Assembly: GCA_027483605.1 (NCBI GenBank)
Contig: JAIXUE010000003.1
Coordinates: forward strand, 1-64,000
Length of the DNA stretch: 64,000 bases
DNA from: Cryomorphaceae bacterium
GTDB taxonomy: Bacteria > Bacteroidota > Bacteroidia > Flavobacteriales_D > Crocinitomicaceae
Reading direction: 5' to 3'
Positions 38,499 through 47,010 of the stretch are shown here, piece after piece. Made by a program: the position numbers and the translations under genes. The notes beneath the pieces were generated by a model that saw only the letters and a program-made list of their open reading frames with translations, was not told the origin of the DNA and made no database searches. How positions within the stretch are numbered: position 1 is the stretch's first letter; each line of letters starts with the position of its first letter.

Positions 38499-39634
38499 AA
38501 CAACTCCGCGTTTTAGCACCTGGCCGTATCAATCTATTGGGCGAGCACCTCGACTACAATCAGGGTATAGTATTGCCAGCCGCTATTGATCGTTATATTG
38601 AATTTGATTTCAAAGAAATAGAAGGTTCAAGGGTTTTGATTGAGGCGCTTGATTTAAAGGAACAGTGGGCGTTTTCTTGGGATGAATTAAATACTTCACT
38701 GCCAGCAGGTTGGAAGATTTATGTTAAGGGAGTTTTCCTTTTAATGGGTTTTGACTCCCACTCCACGTTGGGCCTTCATATCCGTTTCAAAAGTACTATT
38801 CCAATTGGCGCTGGCCTTTCTTCCTCAGCTGCGCTCTGCTGTGGCTTGGCTTTTGGCCTCAATGAATTTTACGCACTCGGTAAAACGCGCATGGAACTTG
38901 CTTTGCTTTCACAGCAAACAGAGCATGAGTTTGCCGGGGTCAAATGCGGCCTAATGGACCAAGTAGCATCGTTGTTTGGTCAAGCAAACCACTTACTTGC
39001 TTTTGATTGCATTTCAAACGAAATCACACCCTTTGAACTTCCATTGAATGGCGCCCAACTTTTTTTAATTGATTCTAAGGTCAAGCACAATCTAGCTTCC
39101 TCCGCCTACAATGAAAGAAGAGCCAGTATGGAGCATGCTTGGGCGTTGGCACAGGTTTTATTCCCCAACCTAAAGAACTGGCGCGATTTAAAACCAACTG
39201 AGTTAGCCCGATTGAACGCGAATTTAGACGCTACAACTCAAAAACGCTTGAGCTACGTAATCGTTGAAATGGCACGTGTGCAGGCAGTGCAAAAATTAGC
39301 CAACGAATTGGCTTTACTTGCTCCCAATCAAAATCCAGAAGCACTTCTTGCACAATTAGGCACTTGCCTCAATCAGACGCATGCAGGTCTTCGCAATTTA
39401 TACGAAGTGAGTTGCCCGGAACTCGATTTTTTACATGAAGCAATTTGTGCCCAAAAAGGTGTCTGGGGTGCCCGAATGATGGGTGGTGGTTTTGGGGGTT
39501 GCTTGTTGGTTTTGGTTTCTCGAGAATTTGTATGCGATAACTTGCAAGCACTTGTTTCGAGTTATAATTCGAATTACGGACTCCATTTAGAATGGATTGA
39601 CATCCATTTAAGTGATGGTGTATACGTAGTTTGA
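38495..39634 (+). CDS. galK: Galactokinase
   Basis: 379 residues from ATG 38495; the longer frame begins with a TTG. GHMP features: PGRINLLGEHLDYNQG, PIGAGLSSSAALCCGLAF and MMGGGFGGCLLVLV. It makes galactose 1-phosphate from galactose and ATP. No galT or galE is in the window, so the next Leloir steps must be elsewhere. It ends the operon. Confidence 0.95.
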   Translation: MKQLRVLAPGRINLLGEHLDYNQGIVLPAAIDRYIEFDFKEIEGSRVLIEALDLKEQWAFSWDELNTSLPAGWKIYVKGVFLLMGFDSHSTLGLHIRFKSTIPIGAGLSSSAALCCGLAFGLNEFYALGKTRMELALLSQQTEHEFAGVKCGLMDQVASLFGQANHLLAFDCISNEITPFELPLNGAQLFLIDSKVKHNLASSAYNERRASMEHAWALAQVLFPNLKNWRDLKPTELARLNANLDATTQKRLSYVIVEMARVQAVQKLANELALLAPNQNPEALLAQLGTCLNQTHAGLRNLYEVSCPELDFLHEAICAQKGVWGARMMGGGFGGCLLVLVSREFVCDNLQALVSSYNSNYGLHLEWIDIHLSDGVYVV

Positions 39635-39655
39635 TTAGGCTAAACCAGAAATATC

Positions 39656-39928
39656 CTATTTAGAATTTAGTTGGTCATCACCAAAAAGGGATGTGTCAAC
39701 CCCCTCAAAAAGTGTATTGATATCAATACCCAAGCCAGCAGCAATTTCTGCGAGATAATAGATGGTAGGATTGACCTTTCCTCTTTCTAGCCTATTGATG
39801 GATGGCTGATCTTTGCCGCAACGGTACGCTAGTTCCATTTGAGAGAAACCTTTCTTTACCCTTTCTTTTCGAACATTAAGTCCAATTGTTTTCAAATAAG
39901 CTTCACGTTCCACACCATGAAGTTCCAC
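39656..39928 (-). CDS. XRE-family helix-turn-helix protein
   Basis: 90 residues. The Cro/C1 fold runs from about residue 10 to 75: IGLNVRKERVKKGFSQMELAYRC, then QPSINRLERGKVNPTIYYLAEIAAGLGI. The frame begins at a GTG (39928); a second GTG at 39913 is also possible and no ATG start is available before the domain. It lies 18 bp from an 18-bp palindrome, where it may bind as a dimer and regulate itself and the divergent genes at 40028. Confidence 0.85.
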   Translation of the reverse strand: MELHGVEREAYLKTIGLNVRKERVKKGFSQMELAYRCGKDQPSINRLERGKVNPTIYYLAEIAAGLGIDINTLFEGVDTSLFGDDQLNSK

Positions 39929-39946
39929 ATTGTTGATCGCTTCAAT

Positions 39947-39964
39947 TATAACATATATGTTATA
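39947..39964. promoter_or_regulatory. Perfect 18-bp palindrome, XRE operator candidate
   Basis: TATAACATATATGTTATA is perfectly symmetrical. It sits 18 bp before the XRE start and 63 bp before the divergent gene at 40028. The position is ideal for autoregulation and for controlling both directions. Confidence 0.5.
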
Positions 39965-40027
39965 TATTTACATTTAATTATGAGTTAGCTCCTTTTCTCT
40001 TTTTTATTTCCATTTCTCCTATAAAAA

Positions 40028-40417
40028 ATGTCAAAAGTTTCCGCCTTTCTTTTTTTAATGACGATTGTTCTAGTGCTGCTATTGGACCTGCTGCTGTATG
40101 TCAAAGGTAGAGCTGGTGTTTTTGGATTTTTTCATTTTTGGCCGAGTTGCGCTTGTGTGCTCTTACTGCTGCTGAGTAAACAATGGTCTGTTGATTTTCT
40201 TTTGGAGAGAGTAGACCTTATCATTTACAGCTTCCCTAGGATTGTACTTCTTTTCTTCTTTCAATTCTTTTTTATCTTCTTACTGCATGTGCTGCGCATC
40301 TTGCTGCCTAACTTCTTGTCTACTGATAGCACCATTTTGCTTTTTGGGCTTTATAGTTCTCCTGTCCTTCTGTTTTCTTTTTGGTATTCATACAGTAAAA
40401 ACAAGCTAAACTCATGA
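40028..40417 (+). CDS. Small membrane protein beside XRE regulator
   Basis: 129 residues, four very hydrophobic segments (about 5-25, 35-52, 65-93 and 100-122). The composition is Phe/Leu/Ser rich. No family is recognised. It follows the XRE regulator divergently and overlaps the next gene by four bases (ATGA), so the pair is one transcript. Confidence 0.6.
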   Translation: MSKVSAFLFLMTIVLVLLLDLLLYVKGRAGVFGFFHFWPSCACVLLLLLSKQWSVDFLLERVDLIIYSFPRIVLLFFFQFFFIFLLHVLRILLPNFLSTDSTILLFGLYSSPVLLFSFWYSYSKNKLNS

Positions 40418-40812
40418 GATTCATTGGCAAAAAACCGCTTGCATTGGAATTGATTTTTGGTCCGGTTAAAAATTGGGATAGTCGCGGTATTTCCAAGCAG
40501 TTCAATTTATGCCACCTAGCTGACACTGTTTTTGTCTTTAAAGATTTATCAAGTTATCGCAACAGGGATGTCGAACTTCAATTAGAGCCCATTAATGTGA
40601 AGCACATCATTTTAGCTAAACGATTTTTTAAATTAGAACTTGTTGCGAGAGACAAATGGACGGGTGCTTACCCTGAATTCATGGTGCCTTTTGGGCCTTG
40701 CCCCAAGAAAATGATTTTTCGTTATAGCAATACCAAAGCCACAGTGCAGCTTTTGCGAATGTACGCTGAAGAACAGCAAATTACGCTAAAGGAGTTGGGT
40801 GAGCTAGCGTAG
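40414..40812 (+). CDS. Hypothetical protein paired with the small membrane protein
   Basis: 132 residues, soluble, mildly basic. No motif was recognised: the N-terminal MRFIGKKPLALELIFGPVKNW and the C-terminal helix (AEEQQITLKELGELA) stand out. It overlaps the dnaE 3' end by 32 bp on the opposite strand and is coupled to the membrane protein before it. Confidence 0.6.
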   Translation: MRFIGKKPLALELIFGPVKNWDSRGISKQFNLCHLADTVFVFKDLSSYRNRDVELQLEPINVKHIILAKRFFKLELVARDKWTGAYPEFMVPFGPCPKKMIFRYSNTKATVQLLRMYAEEQQITLKELGELA

Positions 40813-43759
40813 TTGCTTGCGCAAGCCGCACATCTTCCAAAAAAGGTAACTTTTCTAAATACAACACCTCTAGGGTCAAATAAGCAAATTCTTCTGCGAG
40901 CTTCCCTTTTATCAAATAAATGCCTTTGCCGTAAAAAGGATAGTCGATGACTACCTGCGGAAAATGAACGGTGTCAATGAAGTCGCCGTTTGGATCTAGG
41001 AAAGTTCCGAAATTCATGGTATCGCCTTTACTGGTCTTGGTTTGCTTGATGCTGACTAAATATCCATAACTGCAGACCTTTTTTCCGATGTATTTTGAAA
41101 AGTCTTTAGCGGCAACAAATGGCTCGCGGAGGGCTTCTTTTAAGAGTAGAAAAGGATCGCACAACGGAAAGCCCAATAATTCAAATTGTTCAAAATTAAT
41201 TTCAAAGGGATGCTCTTCTAGTTCGGGTAAATACTGTTGCTTTTGCCGGACTTCAAATAATTCGGGCTTATGGCGTTCTTTAAAAGCTTTGTTGTGATAG
41301 AAATAAGCTTGCCACAAGAGTGCTTTGCGCGCTTTTTGAAAACTGCGCAGGGCGTCTATTCTGATCAGAATACTCAGTTGTTCAAGCGGAATAGCGATCC
41401 TTTTCAAGAGGTTTTCTAAGCTTAAAAAAACACCGTTTTGCGCGCGTTCTAGCAGGAGTTTTTCAATGAGCGCAGCTTCTATACCCAATACTAAATTGAA
41501 GCCAAGGAGCAATCGTTTTCCTTTTAATGTGCAATGATAGGCACCTTCATTGATGCAGGGCGCTTCTATTTGTGCACCAAAGCGCCTGGCTTCATGCACG
41601 TAGATTTCAGTGCGGTAATAGCCGCCAAAATTATTGATGCAGGCGGTGAGGTAAGCCAATGGATGGTGTGCTTTAAGATATAGGCTCTGGTAGCTCTCCA
41701 CCGCATAAGAGGCCGAGTGGCCTTTGGAAAAAGCGTAGCTGGCAAAGCTTTCGATTTGCCGCCAAATGTCTGAAGCAAATTGGGCCTCGTGCCCTCTTTG
41801 AAGACAAGAAGCCATAAAGCTTTCTTGAATGCGCAAAAATTCGGACCTCGAACGGAATTTGCCCGACATGCCTCGACGCAAGACATCGGCCTCGGCCAAA
41901 CTGAGCCCCGCTAAGTAATGCGCCACCTTAATGACGTCTTCTTGATAGACCATAACGCCGTAGGTGTCTGGCATAATGGCCAAGAGCAGCGGATGGATTG
42001 CTTTGCGGCGTTCGGGCTCGCGGTGACGTAGGATATATTGTTGCATCATGCCAGATTGCGCGACGCCTGGCCTGATAATAGAGCTGGCGGCCACCAAAGC
42101 CAGATAGTTATCTACCTGGAGCTTAATGAGCAGCATGCGCATGGCCGGAGACTCTACGTAAAAACAACCTAGGGCCCAGCCATTGCGAAGAAATTGCGCA
42201 ATTTTTGGATCTTGTTTCAAGACTGATATATTGTGGATGTCGGGGTCTGCTTGCGCTGGATGGGCCTGACGAATGATGTCCAGGGCTTCTGAAATTTTAC
42301 CCAAACCGCGCTGACTCAGGACGTCGAATTTATAGAGCCCGACGTCCTCGGCTTCTAGCATTGAGAATTGGGTGCAGGGATAACCTTTTGGAGGCATGAA
42401 ACAGGCGCTGAATACGGCTAGCGGGCGCTCGCTAATGACAATACCTCCTGCATGCAGACTCAAGTGCGAGGGCAAGCCTTCGATGTATTTTGCATAGCGC
42501 AAAATGAGCACGCCGAGTTCGCTGAACTCCGCAATGCTGCCTTTGCCCCTACTGAGTGTTTTGCTGACGCCGGCAGGTAAGCCAAAAACCTTACCGAGCT
42601 CGTGAATACAGGCGCGGTATTGAAAGGTGCTGTAGGTACAGAGCCAAGCGGCATTGGGGTAGCGCTCAAAAATATAGCGAATGACGTCGTCGCGGTCTTT
42701 CCAGGAGAAATCGATGTCGAAGTCTGGTGGGTTTTTGCGGTAAAGGTTGATGAAGCGCTCAAAATAGAGATCGAGTTCTAGTGGGTCGACGTCGGTGATG
42801 CGCAAGAGGTAAGCCACAAGGCTGTTGGCACCACTACCCCGCCCCACATAAAAATAGCCTTTGGCGCGCGCATAAGAAGTGAAGTCATGGGTAATGAGAA
42901 AATAAGAAAGGTAGTTTTTCTCGGCAATGACCTCGATTTCCATCTCGATGCGCGCGATGATTTCATCGGTGATGGTATTGTAGCGGTAGCTCAGGCCTTC
43001 GGCACAAAGTTCTCTTAAGCGCTGTAGGTCGGCGGCTTTGGAGCCCAACAAGTTTTTAGGTTGTTGGGGAGCTGCTTTTTCCCCAAATTCAAAGTGTATG
43101 TTGCATTGGGCAAGTAGTTGTTGGGTATTTGTGAAAAGTACTGGCGCTACCGCATAAATATCTTGGCACTGGGCAGCAGCTAAAAGTTTTTCTGTGGGTG
43201 GCGCTTGGTCTTGTGGTGGCAATTTAGACAAGAGGCAATTGCTGGAAATGGCACGGAGCAAACGATGGGTATTGTGATCGCGTTTGTGACGAAAAGTCAT
43301 GGGGATATCTGCTACATATTTGGAGGTATCAAATGGCAAATCTTGCCGCTGCCATTTGAGGATTTGCTGTGGTTGTACAGCGATGAATTCATGAGCGCAC
43401 AAAGCAAGGGGGTGCTGTTCTAAGGGGTACCAAACCCAACAATTTGAAAAGAAAGGCAGCGGCAGCGCGAACGATTTTTTAGCTAAGAGCTGTTGTGTAA
43501 GGTAGCTATTGAGTTCTTGAAAACCTTGGTTGTTTTGCGCAATAATGGTAGCGATGTGTTGTAGTCCGTTGCGCAGCTCTAGGCCAAGCAGCGGCTTGAT
43601 GCCTTGTTGTTGGGCGGCGCGCACAAAGGAGAGCCCGGAACCCGTGTGGTTGATGTCGGTGAGCAGCAGTTGGGCATAGCCATTTTGCTGAGCCCAAAGC
43701 AGCAGTTCTTCTGGCTTGAGGATGCCATAGCCTAAACTAAAACAAGAATGTACGCGCAT
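40781..43759 (-). CDS. dnaE: DNA polymerase III alpha-type subunit (short, DnaE2-like)
   Basis: 992 residues, shorter than the replicative DnaE of Bacteroidetes. The N-terminal PHP domain is degenerate (RVHSCFSLG, LTDINHTG). The polymerase core has VGRGSGANSLVAYLLRITDVDP (305-325) and the catalytic PDFDIDFSW (345-353). The usual C-terminal interaction region is trimmed. The pairing with dinB, 5 bp upstream, suggests a translesion or error-prone module like DnaE2-ImuB rather than the main replicase. ImuA was not seen nearby. Confidence 0.82.
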   Translation of the reverse strand: MRVHSCFSLGYGILKPEELLLWAQQNGYAQLLLTDINHTGSGLSFVRAAQQQGIKPLLGLELRNGLQHIATIIAQNNQGFQELNSYLTQQLLAKKSFALPLPFFSNCWVWYPLEQHPLALCAHEFIAVQPQQILKWQRQDLPFDTSKYVADIPMTFRHKRDHNTHRLLRAISSNCLLSKLPPQDQAPPTEKLLAAAQCQDIYAVAPVLFTNTQQLLAQCNIHFEFGEKAAPQQPKNLLGSKAADLQRLRELCAEGLSYRYNTITDEIIARIEMEIEVIAEKNYLSYFLITHDFTSYARAKGYFYVGRGSGANSLVAYLLRITDVDPLELDLYFERFINLYRKNPPDFDIDFSWKDRDDVIRYIFERYPNAAWLCTYSTFQYRACIHELGKVFGLPAGVSKTLSRGKGSIAEFSELGVLILRYAKYIEGLPSHLSLHAGGIVISERPLAVFSACFMPPKGYPCTQFSMLEAEDVGLYKFDVLSQRGLGKISEALDIIRQAHPAQADPDIHNISVLKQDPKIAQFLRNGWALGCFYVESPAMRMLLIKLQVDNYLALVAASSIIRPGVAQSGMMQQYILRHREPERRKAIHPLLLAIMPDTYGVMVYQEDVIKVAHYLAGLSLAEADVLRRGMSGKFRSRSEFLRIQESFMASCLQRGHEAQFASDIWRQIESFASYAFSKGHSASYAVESYQSLYLKAHHPLAYLTACINNFGGYYRTEIYVHEARRFGAQIEAPCINEGAYHCTLKGKRLLLGFNLVLGIEAALIEKLLLERAQNGVFLSLENLLKRIAIPLEQLSILIRIDALRSFQKARKALLWQAYFYHNKAFKERHKPELFEVRQKQQYLPELEEHPFEINFEQFELLGFPLCDPFLLLKEALREPFVAAKDFSKYIGKKVCSYGYLVSIKQTKTSKGDTMNFGTFLDPNGDFIDTVHFPQVVIDYPFYGKGIYLIKGKLAEEFAYLTLEVLYLEKLPFLEDVRLAQATTLAHPTPLA

Positions 43760-43764
43760 TTGTT

Positions 43765-44982
43765 TTAAATACTGCGATTGGCCAATAAAATGGGCGGTTC
43801 GCCATCGAAGGGATTGTGGTAGCCAATGCTTCTTGCCTCTAGACCTGCTGCTCTGACAACTGCGCGGTCTCCGTAGCGAGTTCGAATATGATCAAGGGCT
43901 TTGTAGAGGGCAGGAAAAGCGAGGTCTTGGTCAAAGAGCCGCAGTTGGTGAGCACCCGAAACCAAAGAGCTGAAGCGAACGCCGATGAGGCGCACCAGTA
44001 CGCGCCGCTGGTAGAGTCGCTTGAAAAGTTCCTGAACCAAAGGCAGGAGCTCGTGGTCAGCGGCAGTATAGGCAATTTGTTGTTGGAGGGTTTGGGTCTG
44101 AAAATCTGCATAGCGGACCTTGACTGTAACCGTTCCGGTGAGTTTACCTGCTCGGCGCAATTGAAAAGTGAGGTTTTCGGCCATAGCGGTCAGGATGCCG
44201 CTGAGCTTACCGACGTCTGTGGTGTCTTGATGGAAGGTGCGCTCGTTAGAAATAGACTTGCGTTCGTTGTAGGGCTCTACAGGGCTCAGGTCTATGCCTT
44301 GGGCTTTGGACCAAATACTGCGGCCGTTTTCGCCGAGCGCCTGTTCTACGAGTTCTAAGGGCAAGGCTTGCAGGGTGCCGATTTTTTTGACACCTAAGCT
44401 GCAGAGTGTTTGATAGGTTTTGGGGCCAACCATCGGAATTTTTTGCACGGAGAGCGGCGCCAAAAAGTCTTTTTCTGAGCCGTAGTTGATGTGGAGTTGG
44501 TTGTTGGGTTTTGCTTCGCCGGTTGCCACTTTTGAAACCGTTTTGTTTTCGGACAAGCCAAAGGAAATGGGCAAGCCCGTTTCTTTGATGATGCGAGCGC
44601 GCAATTCGGAGGCGTAGGTCCAGATGCCGAAAAAGCGATCCATGCCGGTGAAGTCGATGTAAAATTCGTCGATGGACATTTTTTCATAGATGGGAACAGC
44701 CTCTTTGATGACGTCGGTCACGAGTCTGGAGAATTTGCTGTAGGTTTGGGTGTTGCCTTTGATGCAAATAGCTTCTGGGCAGCGCTCTTTGGCCATTTTC
44801 ATGGACATGCCTGAGTGCACGCCAAAGCGCCGGGCTTCATAGCTGCAAGAAGCAACAACTCCGCGTTCGCTGGTGCCGCCAATGAGAATAGGTTTGTGAT
44901 GGAGGCGGCTATCTAAGAGGCGCTCACAAGAGACAAAAAAGGTATCGAGGTCCATATGAACAATCGAACGACGCGTAGCCAT
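43765..44982 (-). CDS. dinB: Y-family DNA polymerase (DinB / Pol IV)
   Basis: 405 residues. VHMDLDTFFVSCERLLD (catalytic Asp), VVASCSYEARRFGVHSGMS, KMSIDEFYIDFTG (catalytic Asp-Glu) and the KIPMVGPKTYQTLCSLGV helix-hairpin-helix show an intact Y-family enzyme. A QLRLF peptide at 346-350 resembles a beta-clamp motif, internal rather than at the C-terminus. It copies past damaged bases. The next gene, dnaE, starts 5 bp downstream. Confidence 0.92.
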   Translation of the reverse strand: MATRRSIVHMDLDTFFVSCERLLDSRLHHKPILIGGTSERGVVASCSYEARRFGVHSGMSMKMAKERCPEAICIKGNTQTYSKFSRLVTDVIKEAVPIYEKMSIDEFYIDFTGMDRFFGIWTYASELRARIIKETGLPISFGLSENKTVSKVATGEAKPNNQLHINYGSEKDFLAPLSVQKIPMVGPKTYQTLCSLGVKKIGTLQALPLELVEQALGENGRSIWSKAQGIDLSPVEPYNERKSISNERTFHQDTTDVGKLSGILTAMAENLTFQLRRAGKLTGTVTVKVRYADFQTQTLQQQIAYTAADHELLPLVQELFKRLYQRRVLVRLIGVRFSSLVSGAHQLRLFDQDLAFPALYKALDHIRTRYGDRAVVRAAGLEARSIGYHNPFDGEPPILLANRSI

Positions 44983-45034
44983 AGGTACTGTCAGTTTAAA
45001 AGTGAAACAATAAAAGTTCGATTGGTTGGTGCTA

Positions 45035-45042
45035 CAAAATTA
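45035..45042 (-). promoter_or_regulatory. -7 box candidate for dinB-dnaE
   Basis: The minus strand reads TAATTTTG, a match to TAnnTTTG, 52 bp before the dinB ATG. No -33 element was resolved. Confidence 0.4.
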
Positions 45043-45126
45043 AACACATTGACGAATTACTCATCATTAATTTGATTAATTTATCATCAAAAGTTATCAA
45101 CAAATAAAAAAGACCAATAAACACCC

Positions 45127-45139
45127 TGACATTGTGTCA
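45127..45139. promoter_or_regulatory. Inverted repeat between dinB and lemA
   Basis: TGACA-TTG-TGTCA is a perfect 5-bp inverted repeat with a 3-bp centre in the divergent intergenic region. It could be a dimeric operator for either side. No regulator can be named. Confidence 0.3.
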
Positions 45140-45198
45140 TTTTTGTAACTTGGAACATAATTTGTAACAAGCACACCGAACACTTAAATCCGTAAAAA

Positions 45199-45753
45199 AT
45201 GAAACCAATTTATGTCGTCTTGGCCGCAATCGGCGCCCTACTCCTCTTCCTATTCTTAGGATATTACAACATGTACAATAAAGCTGTTGGCCTTCAAGAA
45301 GGGCTCGACGAAAAATTTGCCAACGTACAATCTGCCTACCAGCGCAGAGCAGACCTCATTCCTAATCTACTTGAAACCGTCAAAGGTGCTGCCCAAAATG
45401 AAAAAGATATCCTCACACAAGTCACGCAAGCAAGAGCGGGAATTGTGGGCGCCAAAACACCTCAAGACCTCGAACTCATGGGTCGCAAAATCAATACAGC
45501 CATCAATTTGGCTTATGAAGCGTATCCACAAATCCGCTCTACCGAAAACTTCAGTCAGTTTCAAAGTCAATTAGAAGGTACTGAAAACCGCATCAAGACA
45601 GAACGCGATCGCTACAACGAGTCGGTGAAGGAATACAATACGCACATCCGAGGCTTTTTTGCGCGCTTTTTCTTGAATAGCGAAGAGTTTCCAAGAAAAG
45701 AAGGATTTGCAGCTGCTGCAGGCTCAGAAAACGCCCCAAAGGTCAAGTTTTAA
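45199..45753 (+). CDS. lemA: LemA family protein
   Basis: 184 residues. An N-terminal membrane anchor (about 5-22) precedes the helical LemA core: YYNMYNKAVGLQEGLDEKFANVQSAYQRRADLIPNLLETVKG. LemA proteins are membrane-anchored, probably involved in envelope integrity and often co-occur with TPM-domain proteins; the biochemical function is unknown. Its stop overlaps the next start by one base. Confidence 0.93.
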   Translation: MKPIYVVLAAIGALLLFLFLGYYNMYNKAVGLQEGLDEKFANVQSAYQRRADLIPNLLETVKGAAQNEKDILTQVTQARAGIVGAKTPQDLELMGRKINTAINLAYEAYPQIRSTENFSQFQSQLEGTENRIKTERDRYNESVKEYNTHIRGFFARFFLNSEEFPRKEGFAAAAGSENAPKVKF

Positions 45754-46172
45754 TGCTCAGCAACCTCGAACAACAAAAGGTCTTGGCCAGCATTGCAGCA
45801 GCTGAGGCCACAACGAGTGGCGAGCTGCGCGTACACCTCGAGGCTTCTTGCTCCATTGATCCAGTGGCTCGCGCCGTCGATTTATTTTATGAACTCGGCA
45901 TGCAAGCCACCGAACAACGCAATGGTGTATTGATCTACGTGGCCTACGAAACCAAAAATTTAGCCATCATTGGCGATGTTGGCATCAATGAATTAGTGCC
46001 AGCTGATTTTTGGGATAGCGTGCGCGACATCATGGTAGCAAACTTTAAGAAAGGTCAAATTGCCGAAGGGCTCTGTGCAGCTATTGCCGAGGCTGGAATA
46101 CAGCTCGCACAGTATTTTCCACCGCAGGCCAACGACCAAAACGAATTGTCAAATCAAATCAGTTTCGGATGA
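45753..46172 (+). CDS. TPM-domain protein, small form
   Basis: 139 residues, no signal peptide and no membrane segment. It has the TPM fold (TSGELRVHLEASC, RNGVLIYVAYETKNLAIIGDVGINELVP). The TPM domain in some proteins has phosphatase or protease-linked activity; here it is a cytosolic version or partner. It overlaps lemA and the larger TPM protein at its ends, a classic coupled set. Confidence 0.85.
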   Translation: MLSNLEQQKVLASIAAAEATTSGELRVHLEASCSIDPVARAVDLFYELGMQATEQRNGVLIYVAYETKNLAIIGDVGINELVPADFWDSVRDIMVANFKKGQIAEGLCAAIAEAGIQLAQYFPPQANDQNELSNQISFG

Positions 46173-46936
46173 ACAAATCATTCTCTCTACTCCTGATCCT
46201 GACTTTTTTTGGTAGTTTATTTGGGCAAATCCCCAAGCCCATTTCCCCTCCCTGCTTTCTAAATAACTATTCTACAACCAACATCCTTAGCGAAGCCCAA
46301 AGAGCACAAATTGAGCAGCGCTTAGACCAATTCGAACAAGAAACCAGCAATGAAATCACGGTCGTGCTCATCGATGATTTAGACGGAGACGAACCCTGGC
46401 ATTTCGCCACCGAACTCGGAGAGCAATGGGGTGTCGGAAAAGCAGAAAAAGACAACGGTCTCGTTTTTTTGATCAAACCCACAGAAGAAAATGGCGGCAG
46501 GCAAGTCTATTTAGCACCCGGTCGTGGTTTAGAGGCCGTTATTACCGACCTCACCTGCCAGGATATCGTTCAACACGAAATCTTGCCAAACTTCAAAGAA
46601 GGGCAATATGCCAAAGGGATCAATCAAGCGCTCGACGTCTTGTTTGGGCTCGCTAAAGGCGAAATCAATGAAAAAAGCTACCGCAAAAACCTGCGTCAAC
46701 ACAACTGGTTTGGCGGCGTATTTTCTTTAATTTTCATCCTAGTTGCCCTCTATCTTTTGATCAAGCGCGGCGGCGGTGGAGGCACTACCTTTGGCGGCAG
46801 ACGCAGCGGCCCAGGCTTCTTTTACTTTGGCGGCTTTGGCGGCGGCTACGGCGGCGGATCTTCTTCTGGAGGCGGCGGCTTTGGTGGCTTTGGCGGCGGT
46901 AGTTTTGGTGGCGGTGGCTCGGGCGGTAGCTGGTAA
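46169..46936 (+). CDS. TPM-domain membrane protein with glycine-rich tail
   Basis: 255 residues. Signal peptide (about 1-20), TPM domain (about 35-160, with NEITVVLIDDLDG and DNGLVFLIKP), one membrane helix (about 178-198, FSLIFILVALYLLIK), and a Gly/Phe/Ser-rich tail (about 200-255). This is the YgcG-like architecture, with the TPM domain outside the cytosol. It is coupled to LemA and the small TPM protein; the three may form one membrane complex. The Gly-rich tail produces DNA repeats that are only coding. Confidence 0.9.
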   Translation: MNKSFSLLLILTFFGSLFGQIPKPISPPCFLNNYSTTNILSEAQRAQIEQRLDQFEQETSNEITVVLIDDLDGDEPWHFATELGEQWGVGKAEKDNGLVFLIKPTEENGGRQVYLAPGRGLEAVITDLTCQDIVQHEILPNFKEGQYAKGINQALDVLFGLAKGEINEKSYRKNLRQHNWFGGVFSLIFILVALYLLIKRGGGGGTTFGGRRSGPGFFYFGGFGGGYGGGSSSGGGGFGGFGGGSFGGGGSGGSW

Positions 46937-47010
46937 TTAAAGTATCGTTGAATAAAAGTGAAAAAGAAAGAATAAATTCGCACCACTGATTTAGTAATAT
47001 CAACCGCACC

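Noticed and set aside
44983..45198. LexA/SOS box upstream of dinB
   Set aside because: No E. coli- or Bacillus-type SOS box was found, and I cannot vouch for a Bacteroidetes consensus.
46780..46935. Apparent GGC-rich tandem repeat
   Set aside because: It encodes the Gly-rich tail of the TPM protein, so it is coding composition, not a separate repeat.
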